Assembly (NCBI GenBank): GCA_021776055.1 | Contig: JAJFGP010000010.1 | Location: forward strand, 1 to 39,193 | Reading direction: 5' to 3' | Source: Kiloniellaceae bacterium | GTDB taxonomy: Bacteria > Pseudomonadota > Alphaproteobacteria > Kiloniellales > J153 | DNA: 39,193 nucleotides | Shown here: positions 1 to 9,724 of the stretch, piece after piece | How positions within the stretch are numbered: position 1 is the stretch's first letter | Layout of the letters: the number at the start of each line of letters is the position of its first letter | Notes under the pieces: generated by a model | Told to the model about the DNA's origin: nothing | The model's database searches: none | The model's input: the letters and a program-made list of their open reading frames with translations, nothing else | Position numbers and translations under genes: made by a program

Positions 1-729
1 CTCGGCATGGGCGCCCTGGCGCGGCCTGACGGGGCGGCGATTCTCGAATTAGGCCGGCGTATTGCCGAGACATTCGGCATGATCGGCGAGGGCTGGAACG
101 GATTTAATGTGCTGCACCGGGCGGCAGCGCGTGTGGCCGGCTTGGACCTGGGCTTCGTGCCGGCCTCTGGCGGGCGGGATACGGACGGCATTCTCTCGGG
201 TGACTTCGAGGTCGTATATCTGCTTGGCGCGGACGAAATCGACATGGCGCGGTTAAAGGACGCCTTCGTGATTTACCAGGGCCATCACGGCGATGCCGGT
301 GCCCACCGCGCCGATGTGATCCTGCCGGGTGCCGCCTATAGCGAAAAGAATGGGACGTATACGAACACCGAGGGGCGTGTGCAGTTGGGCCGCCTCGCGG
401 CCTCGCCGCCGGGCGATGCCCGCGAAGATTGGACCATCCTGCGGGCGCTGTCCGGTGCCTTAGGCAAGCCCTTGCCGTACGACAATTTGAGCGAAGTGCG
501 GCAACGCCTGATCGAGGTCAATCCGGTCTTCGCCGCTATCGACCGTCTGGCCCCGGCGGCTTGGGGCTCGTTCGGACAGGCTGGCAAAGTGGATGCGGCT
601 CCATTCAAGGCGCCGATGGAAAACTACTATATGACCGATCCCATCAGCCGTGCCTCAGAGACCATGGCGGCGTGTGCCGAGGCCTTTGTACACGGCCGTG
701 GGCGGGGGGCGACCGGTACCGATGGCTAA
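1..729 (+). CDS. nuoG: NADH-quinone oxidoreductase subunit G, C-terminal part (partial)
   Basis: The reading frame is open from the left edge of the window, so only the last 242 residues are present. NuoG is the large iron-sulfur subunit of the peripheral arm of respiratory complex I. The visible part is the C-terminal molybdopterin-oxidoreductase-like domain: it has a segment around residues 70-125 (LLGADEIDM, then [19 protein letters not shown]) and a closing [12 protein letters not shown] block typical of alphaproteobacterial NuoG. The N-terminal Fe-S cluster domains lie upstream of the window. The stop codon lies inside the start of nuoH (8-nt overlap), so translation is probably coupled. 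Identification is secure from motif content and from the nuoH-N genes that follow. Confidence 0.95.
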   Translation, partial: LGMGALARPDGAAILELGRRIAETFGMIGEGWNGFNVLHRAAARVAGLDLGFVPASGGRDTDGILSGDFEVVYLLGADEIDMARLKDAFVIYQGHHGDAGAHRADVILPGAAYSEKNGTYTNTEGRVQLGRLAASPPGDAREDWTILRALSGALGKPLPYDNLSEVRQRLIEVNPVFAAIDRLAPAAWGSFGQAGKVDAAPFKAPMENYYMTDPISRASETMAACAEAFVHGRGRGATGTDG

Positions 730-1750
730 CGACTCGCTCATGATCTTTTGGGAAGGCTATGGCTTGCCGACGGTCATCATCGTCGCACAGATTGTGGCGA
801 TCATCGTCGCCCTGTTGCTTTCGGTGGCCTATCTGACCTTGGCCGAACGCAAGGTCTTAAGTGCCGCGCAGATGCGCAAGGGCCCGAACGTTGTTGGCCC
901 CTTCGGCCTGCTGCAACCCATCGCCGATGGCGTCAAGTTGCTGTTCAAGGAAACCATCCTGCCGGCCGGCGCCAACCGCGTGGTTTTCATTGCCGCGCCA
1001 ATGATCACCTTCATCCTGGCCCTGATCGCTTGGGCGGTGATTCCCATCGGCCCGGGCATCGTGCTGGCGGACATCAACGTCGGCATTCTTTACCTGTTCG
1101 CCATCTCATCGTTGGGCGTCTATGGCGTCATCATGGCCGGCTGGGCGTCCAATTCGAAGTACCCGTTCCTCGGTGCCCTGCGCTCGGCGGCGCAGATGGT
1201 CTCGTACGAGGTATCGATGGGCTTCGTGATCATCACGGTGCTCATCTGTGTCGGCTCGCTGAATCTGACCGATATCGTGATGGCGCAGCAGACCGTCTGG
1301 TTCGTCGTGCCGCTGTTGCCCATGTTCGTGATTTTCTTCGTCTCTATCCTGGCCGAGACGAATCGCTCACCCTTCGATCTGCCGGAAGGGGAATCGGAAC
1401 TGGTTGCCGGATTCTTCTTGGAATACTCGGCTATCCCCTTTGCCCTGTTCTACCTAGGCGAATACGGGAACATGATCCTGATGAGCGCCATGACCGCCAT
1501 TCTGTTCCTGGGGGGGTGGCTGCCGCCGGTCGATGTGGCGCCGTTCAATTGGATTCCCGGGCCGATCTGGTTTGCCGGCAAGGTGGCGTTCATTTTGTTT
1601 TGCTTTCTCTGGGTTCGGGCAACCATGCCGCGTTACCGCTACGATCAGCTTATGCGCTTGGGCTGGAAGGTCTTTTTGCCGTTCTCGCTGTTCTGGGTGG
1701 TGTTGACCGCGGGTGTCGTGGTGGCTTTTGATTGGGTGCCGCAACCATGA
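722..1750 (+). CDS. nuoH: NADH-quinone oxidoreductase subunit H
   Basis: This membrane subunit of complex I links the quinone site to the proton-pumping arm. It has 342 residues, the usual length, and about eight hydrophobic segments. The family signature [16 protein letters not shown] is at residues 41-56 and the acidic quinone-cavity loop ([20 protein letters not shown]) is near residue 211. The frame stays open upstream to 650, but the ATG at 722 gives the normal N-terminus MANDSLM, whereas the upstream extension is Arg/Pro-rich shadow of nuoG. It overlaps nuoG by 8 nt and nuoI by 4 nt (ATGA), as expected for a tightly coupled operon. Confidence 0.97.
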   Translation: MANDSLMIFWEGYGLPTVIIVAQIVAIIVALLLSVAYLTLAERKVLSAAQMRKGPNVVGPFGLLQPIADGVKLLFKETILPAGANRVVFIAAPMITFILALIAWAVIPIGPGIVLADINVGILYLFAISSLGVYGVIMAGWASNSKYPFLGALRSAAQMVSYEVSMGFVIITVLICVGSLNLTDIVMAQQTVWFVVPLLPMFVIFFVSILAETNRSPFDLPEGESELVAGFFLEYSAIPFALFYLGEYGNMILMSAMTAILFLGGWLPPVDVAPFNWIPGPIWFAGKVAFILFCFLWVRATMPRYRYDQLMRLGWKVFLPFSLFWVVLTAGVVVAFDWVPQP

Positions 1751-2235
1751 GTATCATTCAACGCGGCCTGCGCAGCCTGTTTCTGGGCGAATTGCTGTCC
1801 GGCATGAGCTTGACCTTCCGTTACATGTTCAAACCCAAGGCGACGCTCAACTATCCGTACGAGAAGGGGCCGATTAGCCCGCGCTTTCGCGGCGAGCATG
1901 CCTTGCGCCGCTATGCCAACGGCGAGGAGCGCTGTATCGCCTGTAAGCTATGCGAGGCGATCTGTCCGGCGCAGGCGATCACCATTGAAGCCGAGCCGCG
2001 CGATGACGGCAGCCGGCGCACGACGCGCTATGACATCGATATGACCAAATGCATCTACTGCGGTTTTTGCGAGGAGGCGTGTCCGGTCGATGCCATCGTC
2101 GAGGGGCCGAATTTCGAATTCGCTACCGAGACACGGGAAGAATTGTTCTATGACAAGGCGCGGCTGCTGGCGAATGGGGATCGTTGGGAAGTCGAAATCG
2201 CCGCGAACTTGGAAAAGGACGCGCCGTACCGCTAG
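1747..2235 (+). CDS. nuoI: NADH-quinone oxidoreductase subunit I (8Fe ferredoxin-type)
   Basis: This 162-residue peripheral-arm subunit carries clusters N6a and N6b on the route to quinone. Two complete [4Fe-4S] motifs are visible: Cys63, 66, 69, 73 ([12 protein letters not shown]) and Cys102, 105, 108, 112 ([12 protein letters not shown]). The N-terminal stretch [22 protein letters not shown] is the amphipathic region typical of the family. The ATG at 1747 overlaps the nuoH stop as ATGA. An in-frame start 15 nt upstream would only add MGAAT from inside nuoH and is less likely. It is followed by a 42-nt gap before nuoJ. Confidence 0.97.
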   Translation: MSIIQRGLRSLFLGELLSGMSLTFRYMFKPKATLNYPYEKGPISPRFRGEHALRRYANGEERCIACKLCEAICPAQAITIEAEPRDDGSRRTTRYDIDMTKCIYCGFCEEACPVDAIVEGPNFEFATETREELFYDKARLLANGDRWEVEIAANLEKDAPYR

Positions 2236-2277
2236 AGCGGCACGGTTGAAAAGAAGTTTGAGGGGACACCGAGGGGC

Positions 2278-2892
2278 ATGATCGTCCAGGCACTAGCCTT
2301 CTATCTGTTCGCGGGCATGACTATTGCCTCCGCGGTGATGGTTATCGCCGCGCGCAATCCGGTGCATTCGGTCCTCTTCCTGATCCTCGCGTTTTTCAAT
2401 AGTGCCGGGTTGTTCGTGCTCATGGGCGCCGAGTTCTTGGCCATGATCCTGGTGGTCGTCTATGTCGGAGCGGTGGCCGTTCTGTTCCTGTTTGTGGTGA
2501 TGATGCTGGATATCGATTTGGTGGAGATACGGCAGGGATTTTTACAGTACATGCCGATCGGCGGTCTGGTCGGCATCATCCTGCTGGTCGAACTGCTTTT
2601 CGTGCTGGGCGCCTGGATTGCCGTGCCGGAGACGGCGGCGGTCACCGGCGTGCCCCTGCCGCCGCCCGAGCAAGTGCCGAACACCCGGGCCTTGGGTGTG
2701 GTGCTCTATACAAAGTACGTGTACCTCTTCCAGGCATCGGGTCTCATCCTTCTCGTTGCCATGATTGGCGCTATCGTTCTGACCCTGCGCCGGCGCGACG
2801 GCGTGCGCCGACAATCGATTTCCGGGCAGATCGGCCGCCGCCGCGAAGATTCAGTTGAGATCAAAAAAGTACCGAACAGGAGCGGTGCGTAA
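2278..2892 (+). CDS. nuoJ: NADH-quinone oxidoreductase subunit J
   Basis: This membrane subunit of complex I has 204 residues and five predicted membrane helices. Family hallmarks are the N-terminal block AARNPVHSVLFLILAFFN (about residues 25-42) and the glycine-rich third helix VVYVGAVAVLFLFVVMMLDI (about 59-78), the segment that contains a pi-bulge in solved complex I structures. The C-terminus is a charged cytoplasmic tail. The start at 2278 is preceded by GAGGGG about 8 nt upstream. nuoK follows after 3 nt. Confidence 0.96.
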   Translation: MIVQALAFYLFAGMTIASAVMVIAARNPVHSVLFLILAFFNSAGLFVLMGAEFLAMILVVVYVGAVAVLFLFVVMMLDIDLVEIRQGFLQYMPIGGLVGIILLVELLFVLGAWIAVPETAAVTGVPLPPPEQVPNTRALGVVLYTKYVYLFQASGLILLVAMIGAIVLTLRRRDGVRRQSISGQIGRRREDSVEIKKVPNRSGA

Positions 2893-2895
2893 CCC

Positions 2896-3207
2896 ATGTT
2901 CGAGATTGGCCTAGCCCATTACCTGACGGTCGCCGCGGTGCTGTTTACCCTCGGCTTCTTCGGCATCTTTTTGAACCGCAAGAACGTGATCGTCATTCTC
3001 ATGTCGATCGAGCTTATGCTGCTGGCGGTCAACATCAATCTGGTCGCTTTTTCGACACACCTTCATGACTTGGTCGGTCAGGTCTTTGCCATGTTCGTAC
3101 TGACCGTTGCGGCGGCCGAGGCGGCCATCGGCCTGGCCATTCTGGTTGTCTACTTCCGCAATCGCGGTTCGATCGCGGTTGAGGACGTCAACGCGATGAA
3201 AGGCTGA
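2896..3207 (+). CDS. nuoK: NADH-quinone oxidoreductase subunit K
   Basis: This small, 103-residue, three-helix complex I subunit is related to MnhC/MrpC antiporter subunits. The two membrane-embedded glutamates of the proton path are present: Glu39 in [11 protein letters not shown] (helix 2) and Glu75 in [18 protein letters not shown] (helix 3). Length and spacing match the family. The gene begins 3 nt after nuoJ and ends 5 nt before the GTG start of nuoL. Confidence 0.97.
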   Translation: MFEIGLAHYLTVAAVLFTLGFFGIFLNRKNVIVILMSIELMLLAVNINLVAFSTHLHDLVGQVFAMFVLTVAAAEAAIGLAILVVYFRNRGSIAVEDVNAMKG

Positions 3208-3212
3208 GTCCG

Positions 3213-5147
3213 GTGATCGAAGTCGCCATCGTCCTGCTGCCGCTGGCTGGTGCCATCATCGCTGGGTTTTTCGGGCGCCTTATCGGCAACCGCGGGGCAC
3301 AGCTTGTCACGTGTTGTCTTCTCGGTTTGTCGGCGATCCTGTCCATCGTGATTTTTGTGGACGTTGCGCTGTCCGGCAATACCCGCGTGACCGAGATATT
3401 CACCTGGATCGATTCCGGGGATCTGGAACTCTCCTGGGCGGTGAAGCTGGATACGTTGAGCGCGGTCATGCTGCTGGTCGTCACCGTGATCTCGACCCTG
3501 ATTCACGTCTACTCGATCGGCTACATGGCGCACGACAAGTCGATCCCGCGCTTCTTCGCGTACCTCAGCCTGTTCACGTTTTTCATGCTGGCGCTGGTGA
3601 CCGCCGACAACTTCGTGCAGATGTTCTTCGGTTGGGAAGGGGTGGGCCTAGCCTCCTATCTGCTTATCGGATTCTGGTACGATCGGCCGAGCGCCAATGC
3701 CGCGGCGATCAAGGCGTTCCTGGTCAACCGGGTCGGCGACGTTGGTTTTGCGCTGGGTATCCTGGGCACCTTCGTCCTGTTCGGCGTCGTCGGTTTCGAC
3801 CAGGTCTTCGGTGCCGTGTCGGGCATGGCGGATACGAATTTCGTCTTCATCGGCATCGAAGGGCATGCCCTGACCATCATTTGCATCCTGTTGTTCATCG
3901 GCGCCATGGGCAAATCGGCGCAGTTGGGCCTGCATACCTGGTTGCCGGATGCCATGGAGGGGCCGACGCCGGTCTCGGCGCTGATTCATGCCGCGACCAT
4001 GGTCACCGCCGGCGTCTTCATGGTCGTGCGCTTATCACCCATGTTCGAGTACGCACCGATAGCGTTGCAGATGGTCACCTATGTTGGAGCGGCGACCGCG
4101 CTCTTTGCCGCCACCGTCGCCTTGACGCAGACCGATATCAAGCGAGTGATCGCCTATTCGACGTGTTCGCAGCTTGGTTACATGTTCTTCGCCGCCGGTG
4201 TCTCCGCCTATAGCGCGGCCATCTTCCACCTGATGACCCATGCCTTCTTCAAGGCGCTCCTCTTCCTTGCCGCCGGCTCGGTGATCCATGCCATGTCGGA
4301 CGAACAGGATATGCGCAAGATGGGCGGCATCTGGCGCCTGATCCCGGTCACCTATGGGGTGATGTGGGTCGGCTCGCTGGCCTTGGCGGGCATACCGCCT
4401 TTCGCCGGTTTCTTCTCCAAGGACATGATTCTCGAGGCGGCCTACGGCGCGGCGAGCACCCATGGGATGTTTGCCTTCTGGCTGGGCGTCGCGGCCGCCT
4501 TCATGACGGCCTTCTATTCGTGGCGCCTGTTGCTGATGACCTTCCACGGTCAACCCCGTGCCGATGCCAAGGTGATGGCGCACGTTCATGAATCGCCGAA
4601 GGTCATGCTGATACCGCTACTGGTCCTAGCTGTCGGTGCGGTATTCGCCGGCTACGTTGGCTACGAGGCCTTTGTCGGCGAGGGCCGGGTGGATTTCTGG
4701 CGTGCCGCCGTGTTGGTGCTGCCGGGCAACGATGCAATCGCGGCCGGGCACCACGTCCCCACATGGGTCAAGGTGATCCCGCTGGTCATGGCGGTCGCCG
4801 GCATTGGCCTAGCCTATGTCATGTACATGCTGCGCCCGGGTCTGCCGGCGGCGCTGGTGGCGCGGGTCCGGCCGCTTTACCTATTCCTGCTCAACAAGTG
4901 GTACTTCGACGAGCTTTACGATGCGATCTTCGTGCGGCCGGCGCGGTCTTTGGGGGCTAACTTGTGGCGCTCGGGGGATGGCGCGCTGATCGACGGTGTC
5001 GGGCCGGACGGCATTGCCGCGGCGACCCGCAGTTTGGCTCGGCGGGCCAGCCGGTTGCAGACCGGATATCTCTACCACTACGCATTTGCCATGCTGGTCG
5101 GCGTCGCTGGACTGATCAGCTGGTACCTCTTTAGTCAGGTCGGGTGA
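3213..5147 (+). CDS. nuoL: NADH-quinone oxidoreductase subunit L
   Basis: This is the distal antiporter-like proton-pumping subunit of complex I, 644 residues. The start is GTG at 3213, 5 nt after nuoK; no ATG nearby gives the standard N-terminus. The essential Glu142 is in [16 protein letters not shown], and the Lys-containing helix [33 protein letters not shown] lies around residues 230-262. The C-terminal part carries the long lateral helix and last membrane segment found only in NuoL, ending with the block [16 protein letters not shown]. This distinguishes it from its paralogues nuoM and nuoN downstream. Confidence 0.97.
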   Translation: MIEVAIVLLPLAGAIIAGFFGRLIGNRGAQLVTCCLLGLSAILSIVIFVDVALSGNTRVTEIFTWIDSGDLELSWAVKLDTLSAVMLLVVTVISTLIHVYSIGYMAHDKSIPRFFAYLSLFTFFMLALVTADNFVQMFFGWEGVGLASYLLIGFWYDRPSANAAAIKAFLVNRVGDVGFALGILGTFVLFGVVGFDQVFGAVSGMADTNFVFIGIEGHALTIICILLFIGAMGKSAQLGLHTWLPDAMEGPTPVSALIHAATMVTAGVFMVVRLSPMFEYAPIALQMVTYVGAATALFAATVALTQTDIKRVIAYSTCSQLGYMFFAAGVSAYSAAIFHLMTHAFFKALLFLAAGSVIHAMSDEQDMRKMGGIWRLIPVTYGVMWVGSLALAGIPPFAGFFSKDMILEAAYGAASTHGMFAFWLGVAAAFMTAFYSWRLLLMTFHGQPRADAKVMAHVHESPKVMLIPLLVLAVGAVFAGYVGYEAFVGEGRVDFWRAAVLVLPGNDAIAAGHHVPTWVKVIPLVMAVAGIGLAYVMYMLRPGLPAALVARVRPLYLFLLNKWYFDELYDAIFVRPARSLGANLWRSGDGALIDGVGPDGIAAATRSLARRASRLQTGYLYHYAFAMLVGVAGLISWYLFSQVG

Positions 5148-5154
5148 GACGGGT

Positions 5155-6681
5155 ATGAGCAGTTGGCCAATCCTGTCCTTGGTAACCTTCCTGCCGCTGG
5201 TGGGAGTGCTGTTCATTCTGTTCATTCGCGGCGAATCGGATGTGGTGGCCCGCAACGCGCGCTATGTGGCGCTGTGGACCTCGCTGATTACATTCGTGGT
5301 GTCCCTGTCCCTGTGGATCGGGTTCGAGCGTGGCACCGCCGACTTCCAGTTTGTCGAGAAGACGGAGTGGATGCCTGGGCTCGGTATTTCCTATCACATG
5401 GGCGTGGACGGGATTTCGGTGTTGTTCGTCCTGCTCTCGACGCTTCTGACCCCGCTGTGCGTGATTGCCAGTTGGGAAGCGATCAAGACCCGGGTCAAGG
5501 AGTACATGATCGCCTTCCTGGTGCTGGAAACCTTGATGGTCGGTATGTTCTGCGCCCTCGATTTCATGGTCTTTTACGTGTTCTTCGAAGGTGTGCTGAT
5601 TCCGATGTTCCTGATCATCGGCATTTGGGGCGGCGAGCGCCGGGTCTATGCCGCCTTCAAGTTCTTCCTCTACACCCTGACCGGCTCCGTGTTGCTGCTG
5701 TTGGCTTTGCTGGCCATGTACTACGAAGCCGGAACCACCGATATTCCAACCCTGCTGGACTACGATTTCCCGCAGGCGATGCAGCCGTGGTTGTGGTTGG
5801 CCTTCTTCGCCTCCTTCGCCGTGAAGGTGCCCATGTGGCCGGTGCACACCTGGCTACCGGACGCGCATGTCGAGGCACCGACCGCCGGCTCCGTCATCCT
5901 GGCTGGGGTGTTGTTGAAGATGGGTGGCTACGGGTTCCTACGCTTCTCCTTACCCATGTTGCCCGATGCCTCGGCGTTCTTCACGCCGTTCGTCTTTACC
6001 CTGTCGATTATCGCCATCATCTACACGTCCCTGGTCGCCCTGGCGCAGGAGGATATGAAGAAGCTCATTGCCTATTCATCCGTCGCGCACATGGGCTTTG
6101 TCACCTTGGGGACGTTCACGGCGACACAGCAGGGAATCGAAGGAGCGCTGTTCCAGATGCTTTCGCACGGGGTCGTTTCGGCGGCGCTGTTCCTGATTGT
6201 CGGCGTTGTCTACGACCGCTTGCACACGCGTCTGATCGAGCGATACGGCGGGTTGGTCGAGCGTATGCCGGCCTACGCCCTGACCTTTATGATCTTCATG
6301 CTCGCCTCCGTCGGCTTGCCGGGAACCAGCGGCTTCGTTGGCGAGTTCCTGGTGTTGGTGGGCGTCTTTCAGGTCAGCACCTGGGCAGCACTACTTGCCG
6401 CCAGCGGCATGATCCTCGGCGCCGCCTATATGCTTTACCTCTATCGACGGGTCATTTTCGGCACCCTGGTCAAGGCCGATCTAAAGGCGATTCTCGATGT
6501 TAACCGGCGCGAGGTTCTGGTCTTCGCACCCTTGGTGGCCTTGGTCTTCTGGATGGGCCTATATCCGGTCTCGTTCCTGGAGATTTTCTCCGCTTCGGTG
6601 ACCAATCTGATTGCCGACCATGAGCGCTCACTGGCGGCCTCGGGCGGTGGCTCGCTGGCGGCTCTGTGGCCGGCGCGGTGA
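5155..6681 (+). CDS. nuoM: NADH-quinone oxidoreductase subunit M
   Basis: This is the second antiporter-like proton-pumping subunit, 508 residues with about 14 helices. Key residues are Glu145 in [21 protein letters not shown] and a lysine around residue 223 in [25 protein letters not shown] second half-channel block ([17 protein letters not shown]) follows. Start ATG is 7 nt after the nuoL stop. A long out-of-frame reading frame on the same strand overlaps almost the whole gene but is a composition artefact of GC-rich coding DNA. Confidence 0.97.
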   Translation: MSSWPILSLVTFLPLVGVLFILFIRGESDVVARNARYVALWTSLITFVVSLSLWIGFERGTADFQFVEKTEWMPGLGISYHMGVDGISVLFVLLSTLLTPLCVIASWEAIKTRVKEYMIAFLVLETLMVGMFCALDFMVFYVFFEGVLIPMFLIIGIWGGERRVYAAFKFFLYTLTGSVLLLLALLAMYYEAGTTDIPTLLDYDFPQAMQPWLWLAFFASFAVKVPMWPVHTWLPDAHVEAPTAGSVILAGVLLKMGGYGFLRFSLPMLPDASAFFTPFVFTLSIIAIIYTSLVALAQEDMKKLIAYSSVAHMGFVTLGTFTATQQGIEGALFQMLSHGVVSAALFLIVGVVYDRLHTRLIERYGGLVERMPAYALTFMIFMLASVGLPGTSGFVGEFLVLVGVFQVSTWAALLAASGMILGAAYMLYLYRRVIFGTLVKADLKAILDVNRREVLVFAPLVALVFWMGLYPVSFLEIFSASVTNLIADHERSLAASGGGSLAALWPAR

Positions 6682-6694
6682 GGGAGGCCGTTTG

Positions 6695-8149
6695 ATGATC
6701 GCAGATGACCTCATGATCGTTTTACCGGAACTTCTGCTCGCGGGTTTGGCGACGATTCTCCTTATGTTCGGCGTCTTTCGTGGCAACCGGTCGACGCCGT
6801 CGGTCTTGATGCTGTCGGTGGCCGGGCTTGCGGTGGTATTTGCGGTTCTCGTGCTCAGGCCGGGCGCGCATGGGGATGCCTTTGGCGGCCTATTTGTTGC
6901 CGATGGTTTTGCCGTGTTCATGAAGGCGCTGGTTCTGATCGGATCCGCCGCCACGATGATCATGTCACTGCGCTATTTCGAGCGTAAGCAAGCTTTACGC
7001 TTCGAGTATCCGATACTCATGTTGTTTGCGACCCTTGGCATGCTGATGATGATCTCTGCCGGGGATCTCATGTCGCTCTATCTCGGGCTGGAGCTGCAAA
7101 GTCTGTCGCTGTACGTCATCGCCGCTTTCCGCCGGGATAATCTGCGGTCGACCGAAGCGGGGTTGAAGTATTTCGTCCTTGGCGCCCTGTCGTCCGGCAT
7201 GTTGCTTTACGGCGCCTCGATGATCTACGGCTTTGCCGGGACGACCAGCTTTCAGGCCCTGGCAGCGGTCTTTGCCGAGACTATGGTGGCCGGCGAGGCG
7301 CCGTCCGTTGGTCTGGTTGTGGGCCTGGTTTTCTTAATCGCGGGGCTGGCCTTTAAGGTTTCGGCAGTGCCGTTCCACATGTGGACGCCGGACGTTTACG
7401 AAGGTGCGCCAACACCGGTTACAGCCTTCTTCGCGACGGCGCCAAAGATTGCCGCCATGGCGTTGTTTGTTCGCGTCGTCATGGGGCCATTTGGCGACTT
7501 CGTCGGGCAATGGCAACAGATCCTGGTGGTTATCTCTATCGCCTCGATGGTTCTGGGCGCCCTGGCCGCGATCAATCAAACGAACATCAAGCGCCTGATG
7601 GCCTACAGCTCGATTGGGCACGTTGGCTATGCGCTGGTTGGCCTGGCGGCGGGGACCGAGGCCGGGGTGCACGGCGTCATCGTATACATGGCGATCTATC
7701 TGTTCATGAACATAGGCACGTTTGCGTGCATCCTGTGCATGCGCCGCAAGGACGTGATGCTCGAAGGGATCGATGACCTCAAGGGCCTATCCAAAAGCAA
7801 CCCGCTGATGGCGCTAGTCCTTGCGATCTTCATGTTCTCTATGGCGGGCATTCCGCCGCTGGCCGGATTCTTTGGCAAGCTGTACGTCTTCCTGGCGGCG
7901 ATTGAATCGGGGCTCTATACGCTGGCTGTCGTTGGCGTTCTCAGCAGTGTGGTGGGCGCTTTCTACTATCTGCGCATCGTCAAGCTGATGTATTTCGACG
8001 AGCCCGGCGAGTCCTTCGACCAACCGGTTGGCGGGGAGATGGTGGTGATTCTCGTCGGTGCCGGGGCGGCCATTCTGTTGTTCTTTGTGTTTCCCGCGCC
8101 CCTCCTGGACGGTGCGGCCGCGGCCGCGGCGGCACTTCTCGCCGGATGA
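6695..8149 (+). CDS. nuoN: NADH-quinone oxidoreductase subunit N
   Basis: This is the third antiporter-like subunit, 484 residues from the ATG at 6695. The frame is open upstream to 6611, but only 6695 has a proper ribosome-binding site (AGGGAGG at 6681-6687, overlapping the nuoM stop) and gives the usual hydrophobic N-terminus. Conserved pieces are [14 protein letters not shown] (Glu in helix 5, about residue 133), [22 protein letters not shown] and [20 protein letters not shown]. The C-terminus is Ala-rich. Its stop overlaps the birA start (ATGA), so the complex I operon continues into birA-coaX-rnj, a layout common in Alphaproteobacteria. Confidence 0.97.
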   Translation: MIADDLMIVLPELLLAGLATILLMFGVFRGNRSTPSVLMLSVAGLAVVFAVLVLRPGAHGDAFGGLFVADGFAVFMKALVLIGSAATMIMSLRYFERKQALRFEYPILMLFATLGMLMMISAGDLMSLYLGLELQSLSLYVIAAFRRDNLRSTEAGLKYFVLGALSSGMLLYGASMIYGFAGTTSFQALAAVFAETMVAGEAPSVGLVVGLVFLIAGLAFKVSAVPFHMWTPDVYEGAPTPVTAFFATAPKIAAMALFVRVVMGPFGDFVGQWQQILVVISIASMVLGALAAINQTNIKRLMAYSSIGHVGYALVGLAAGTEAGVHGVIVYMAIYLFMNIGTFACILCMRRKDVMLEGIDDLKGLSKSNPLMALVLAIFMFSMAGIPPLAGFFGKLYVFLAAIESGLYTLAVVGVLSSVVGAFYYLRIVKLMYFDEPGESFDQPVGGEMVVILVGAGAAILLFFVFPAPLLDGAAAAAAALLAG

Positions 8150-8925
8150 CCGCGGAACCCGCGGGCCTGCCCGATGTTCACTTGCCGCCAGCCTACCGGT
8201 TGGTCGCGATGGATAGTGTGGAAAGCAGCAACGACGAGGCCAAGGCGTTGGCCGACGCAGGGGCGGAGGAGGGAACGCTCGTCTGGGCGTTGGAGCAAAC
8301 CAAGGGGCGCGGTCGCCATGGCCGAACATGGGCTAGCCCGCGCGGCAATCTCTATCTGTCCCTGGTCCTGCGTCCCGAATGTGCCTTGGCCGAGGCCGCG
8401 CAGCTTGGCTTCGTGGCGGCGTTGGCGGTGGGCGATGCGATTGGGTCTGTCGCGCCGCCGATGCTGGAGGTTACCTACAAATGGCCGAACGATGTGCTGG
8501 TGCATGGACGCAAGGTCGCCGGCTTGCTGCTGGAATCGAAGACAGCGGCCGACGGCGCCCTGGAGTGGCTTATTCTTGGTGCCGGCGTCAACATACAGAG
8601 CCATCCGGGTGATGCACGTTTCCCCGCCACCAATCTGATCTTCGAAAGCGTCGGTCCGGAGGTTAACGAGGCGCTGGTGCTTGACGCGTTTGCCCGCCAC
8701 TTCCTGACCTGGGTCAACCGCTGGACCGAAGATGGTTTCGCGCCGGTCCGGCGTGCCTGGCTTAGTCACGCACACGGCCTGGGCGAGGTGATCGAGATTT
8801 CCCTTGCCAAGGAAACGCTGCGCGGCACCTTCCGCGATGTGGACGAGTCCGGCGCGCTGATCCTCGAATTGCCTGATGCCAGCCAGCGCGTGGTGACCGC
8901 CGGCGACGTGCTGTTCGCCGCCTGA
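8146..8925 (+). CDS. birA: Biotin--[acetyl-CoA carboxylase] ligase
   Basis: The product makes biotinyl-AMP and transfers biotin to the biotin carrier protein of acetyl-CoA carboxylase and related enzymes in the cytoplasm. It has 259 residues and starts directly with the catalytic domain, so it is a monofunctional ligase without the DNA-binding repressor domain of E. coli BirA. Motifs are [10 protein letters not shown] (26-35), the adenylate-binding loop [10 protein letters not shown] (53-62), KWPNDVL with the biotin-contacting Lys112, and [11 protein letters not shown] small C-terminal SH3-like domain follows (about 210-259). It is coupled to nuoN by a 4-nt overlap. Confidence 0.95.
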   Translation: MTAEPAGLPDVHLPPAYRLVAMDSVESSNDEAKALADAGAEEGTLVWALEQTKGRGRHGRTWASPRGNLYLSLVLRPECALAEAAQLGFVAALAVGDAIGSVAPPMLEVTYKWPNDVLVHGRKVAGLLLESKTAADGALEWLILGAGVNIQSHPGDARFPATNLIFESVGPEVNEALVLDAFARHFLTWVNRWTEDGFAPVRRAWLSHAHGLGEVIEISLAKETLRGTFRDVDESGALILELPDASQRVVTAGDVLFAA

Positions 8926-8938
8926 TGGCAAGCTGACC

Positions 8939-9724
8939 ATGCTATTAGCAATCGACTCCGGCAATACGAATGTCGTCTTCGCCGTCTATGACGAGATGGA
9001 CCGGCAGCGGGGATGTTGGCGGGCGTCTACTGACCCACACCGCACGGCAGACGAATACGCCGTTTGGCTAACTCAGTTGATGACCCTGCAGGACTTGGTG
9101 CCGGACGATATCGATAGCGCGATCATCGCCAATGTGGTGCCGGCTACCAGGTTCGGCCTAAAGACCCTGTGCACCCGCTACTTCGACACGGACCCGCTGA
9201 CAATCGGCGATCCCGCGGTGGATTTGGGATTGGACGTTCGCATCGATCGACCCGAGCAAGTTGGCGAAGATCGCCTGGTTAACTCGGTGGCCGCATTCGC
9301 AAGTTATGGCGGGCCGCTTATCGTGATCGATATGGGCACCGCAACGACCTTCGACATGATCGGATCGGATGGGGCCTACGAGGGCAGCGTCATTGCGCCG
9401 GGGCTCAACCTGTCCCTGGAAGCTCTCGACCGCGCCGCGGCGAAGTTGCCGCGTATCTCCGTCAAGCGGCCGCAGACGGTCATCGGGAAAGCCACGATTC
9501 CGGCCATGGAATCAGGTGCTTACTGGGGTTATGTCGGATTGATCGAGGGGTTGGTGACCCGTATCAAGGCCGAGGACGGGCGGGCCATGAAGGTCATCGC
9601 GACCGGCGGTCTGGCCTCGTTGTTCGCCGAGGGCACGGACATCATCGACACCATCGACCAAGATCTGACCTTGCGCGGCTTGCTGTCGATCTATCGGGCC
9701 AATCGGCCGTCGCCAGCCGCATGA
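8939..9724 (+). CDS. coaX: Type III pantothenate kinase
   Basis: The product phosphorylates pantothenate, the first step of coenzyme A synthesis. At 261 residues it fits the CoaX family of the ASKHA fold rather than CoaA. Visible motifs are the phosphate-binding DSGNTN at residues 6-11, the GEDR segment (109-112) with the catalytic Asp, the second phosphate loop IDMGTATTFD (130-139) and the closing ATGGLASLF. It lies 13 nt after birA and overlaps rnj by 4 nt (ATGA). Both neighbours in this trio are soluble enzymes. Confidence 0.95.
   Translation: MLLAIDSGNTNVVFAVYDEMDRQRGCWRASTDPHRTADEYAVWLTQLMTLQDLVPDDIDSAIIANVVPATRFGLKTLCTRYFDTDPLTIGDPAVDLGLDVRIDRPEQVGEDRLVNSVAAFASYGGPLIVIDMGTATTFDMIGSDGAYEGSVIAPGLNLSLEALDRAAAKLPRISVKRPQTVIGKATIPAMESGAYWGYVGLIEGLVTRIKAEDGRAMKVIATGGLASLFAEGTDIIDTIDQDLTLRGLLSIYRANRPSPAA

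Noticed and set aside
5163-6503. 446-codon + strand frame overlapping nuoM
   Set aside because: Arg/Gly/His-rich shadow; nuoM in the other frame has all family motifs and the right start.
7966-8964. 332-codon - strand frame across nuoN, birA and the coaX start
   Set aside because: It spans three well-supported genes antisense and shows only low-complexity composition.
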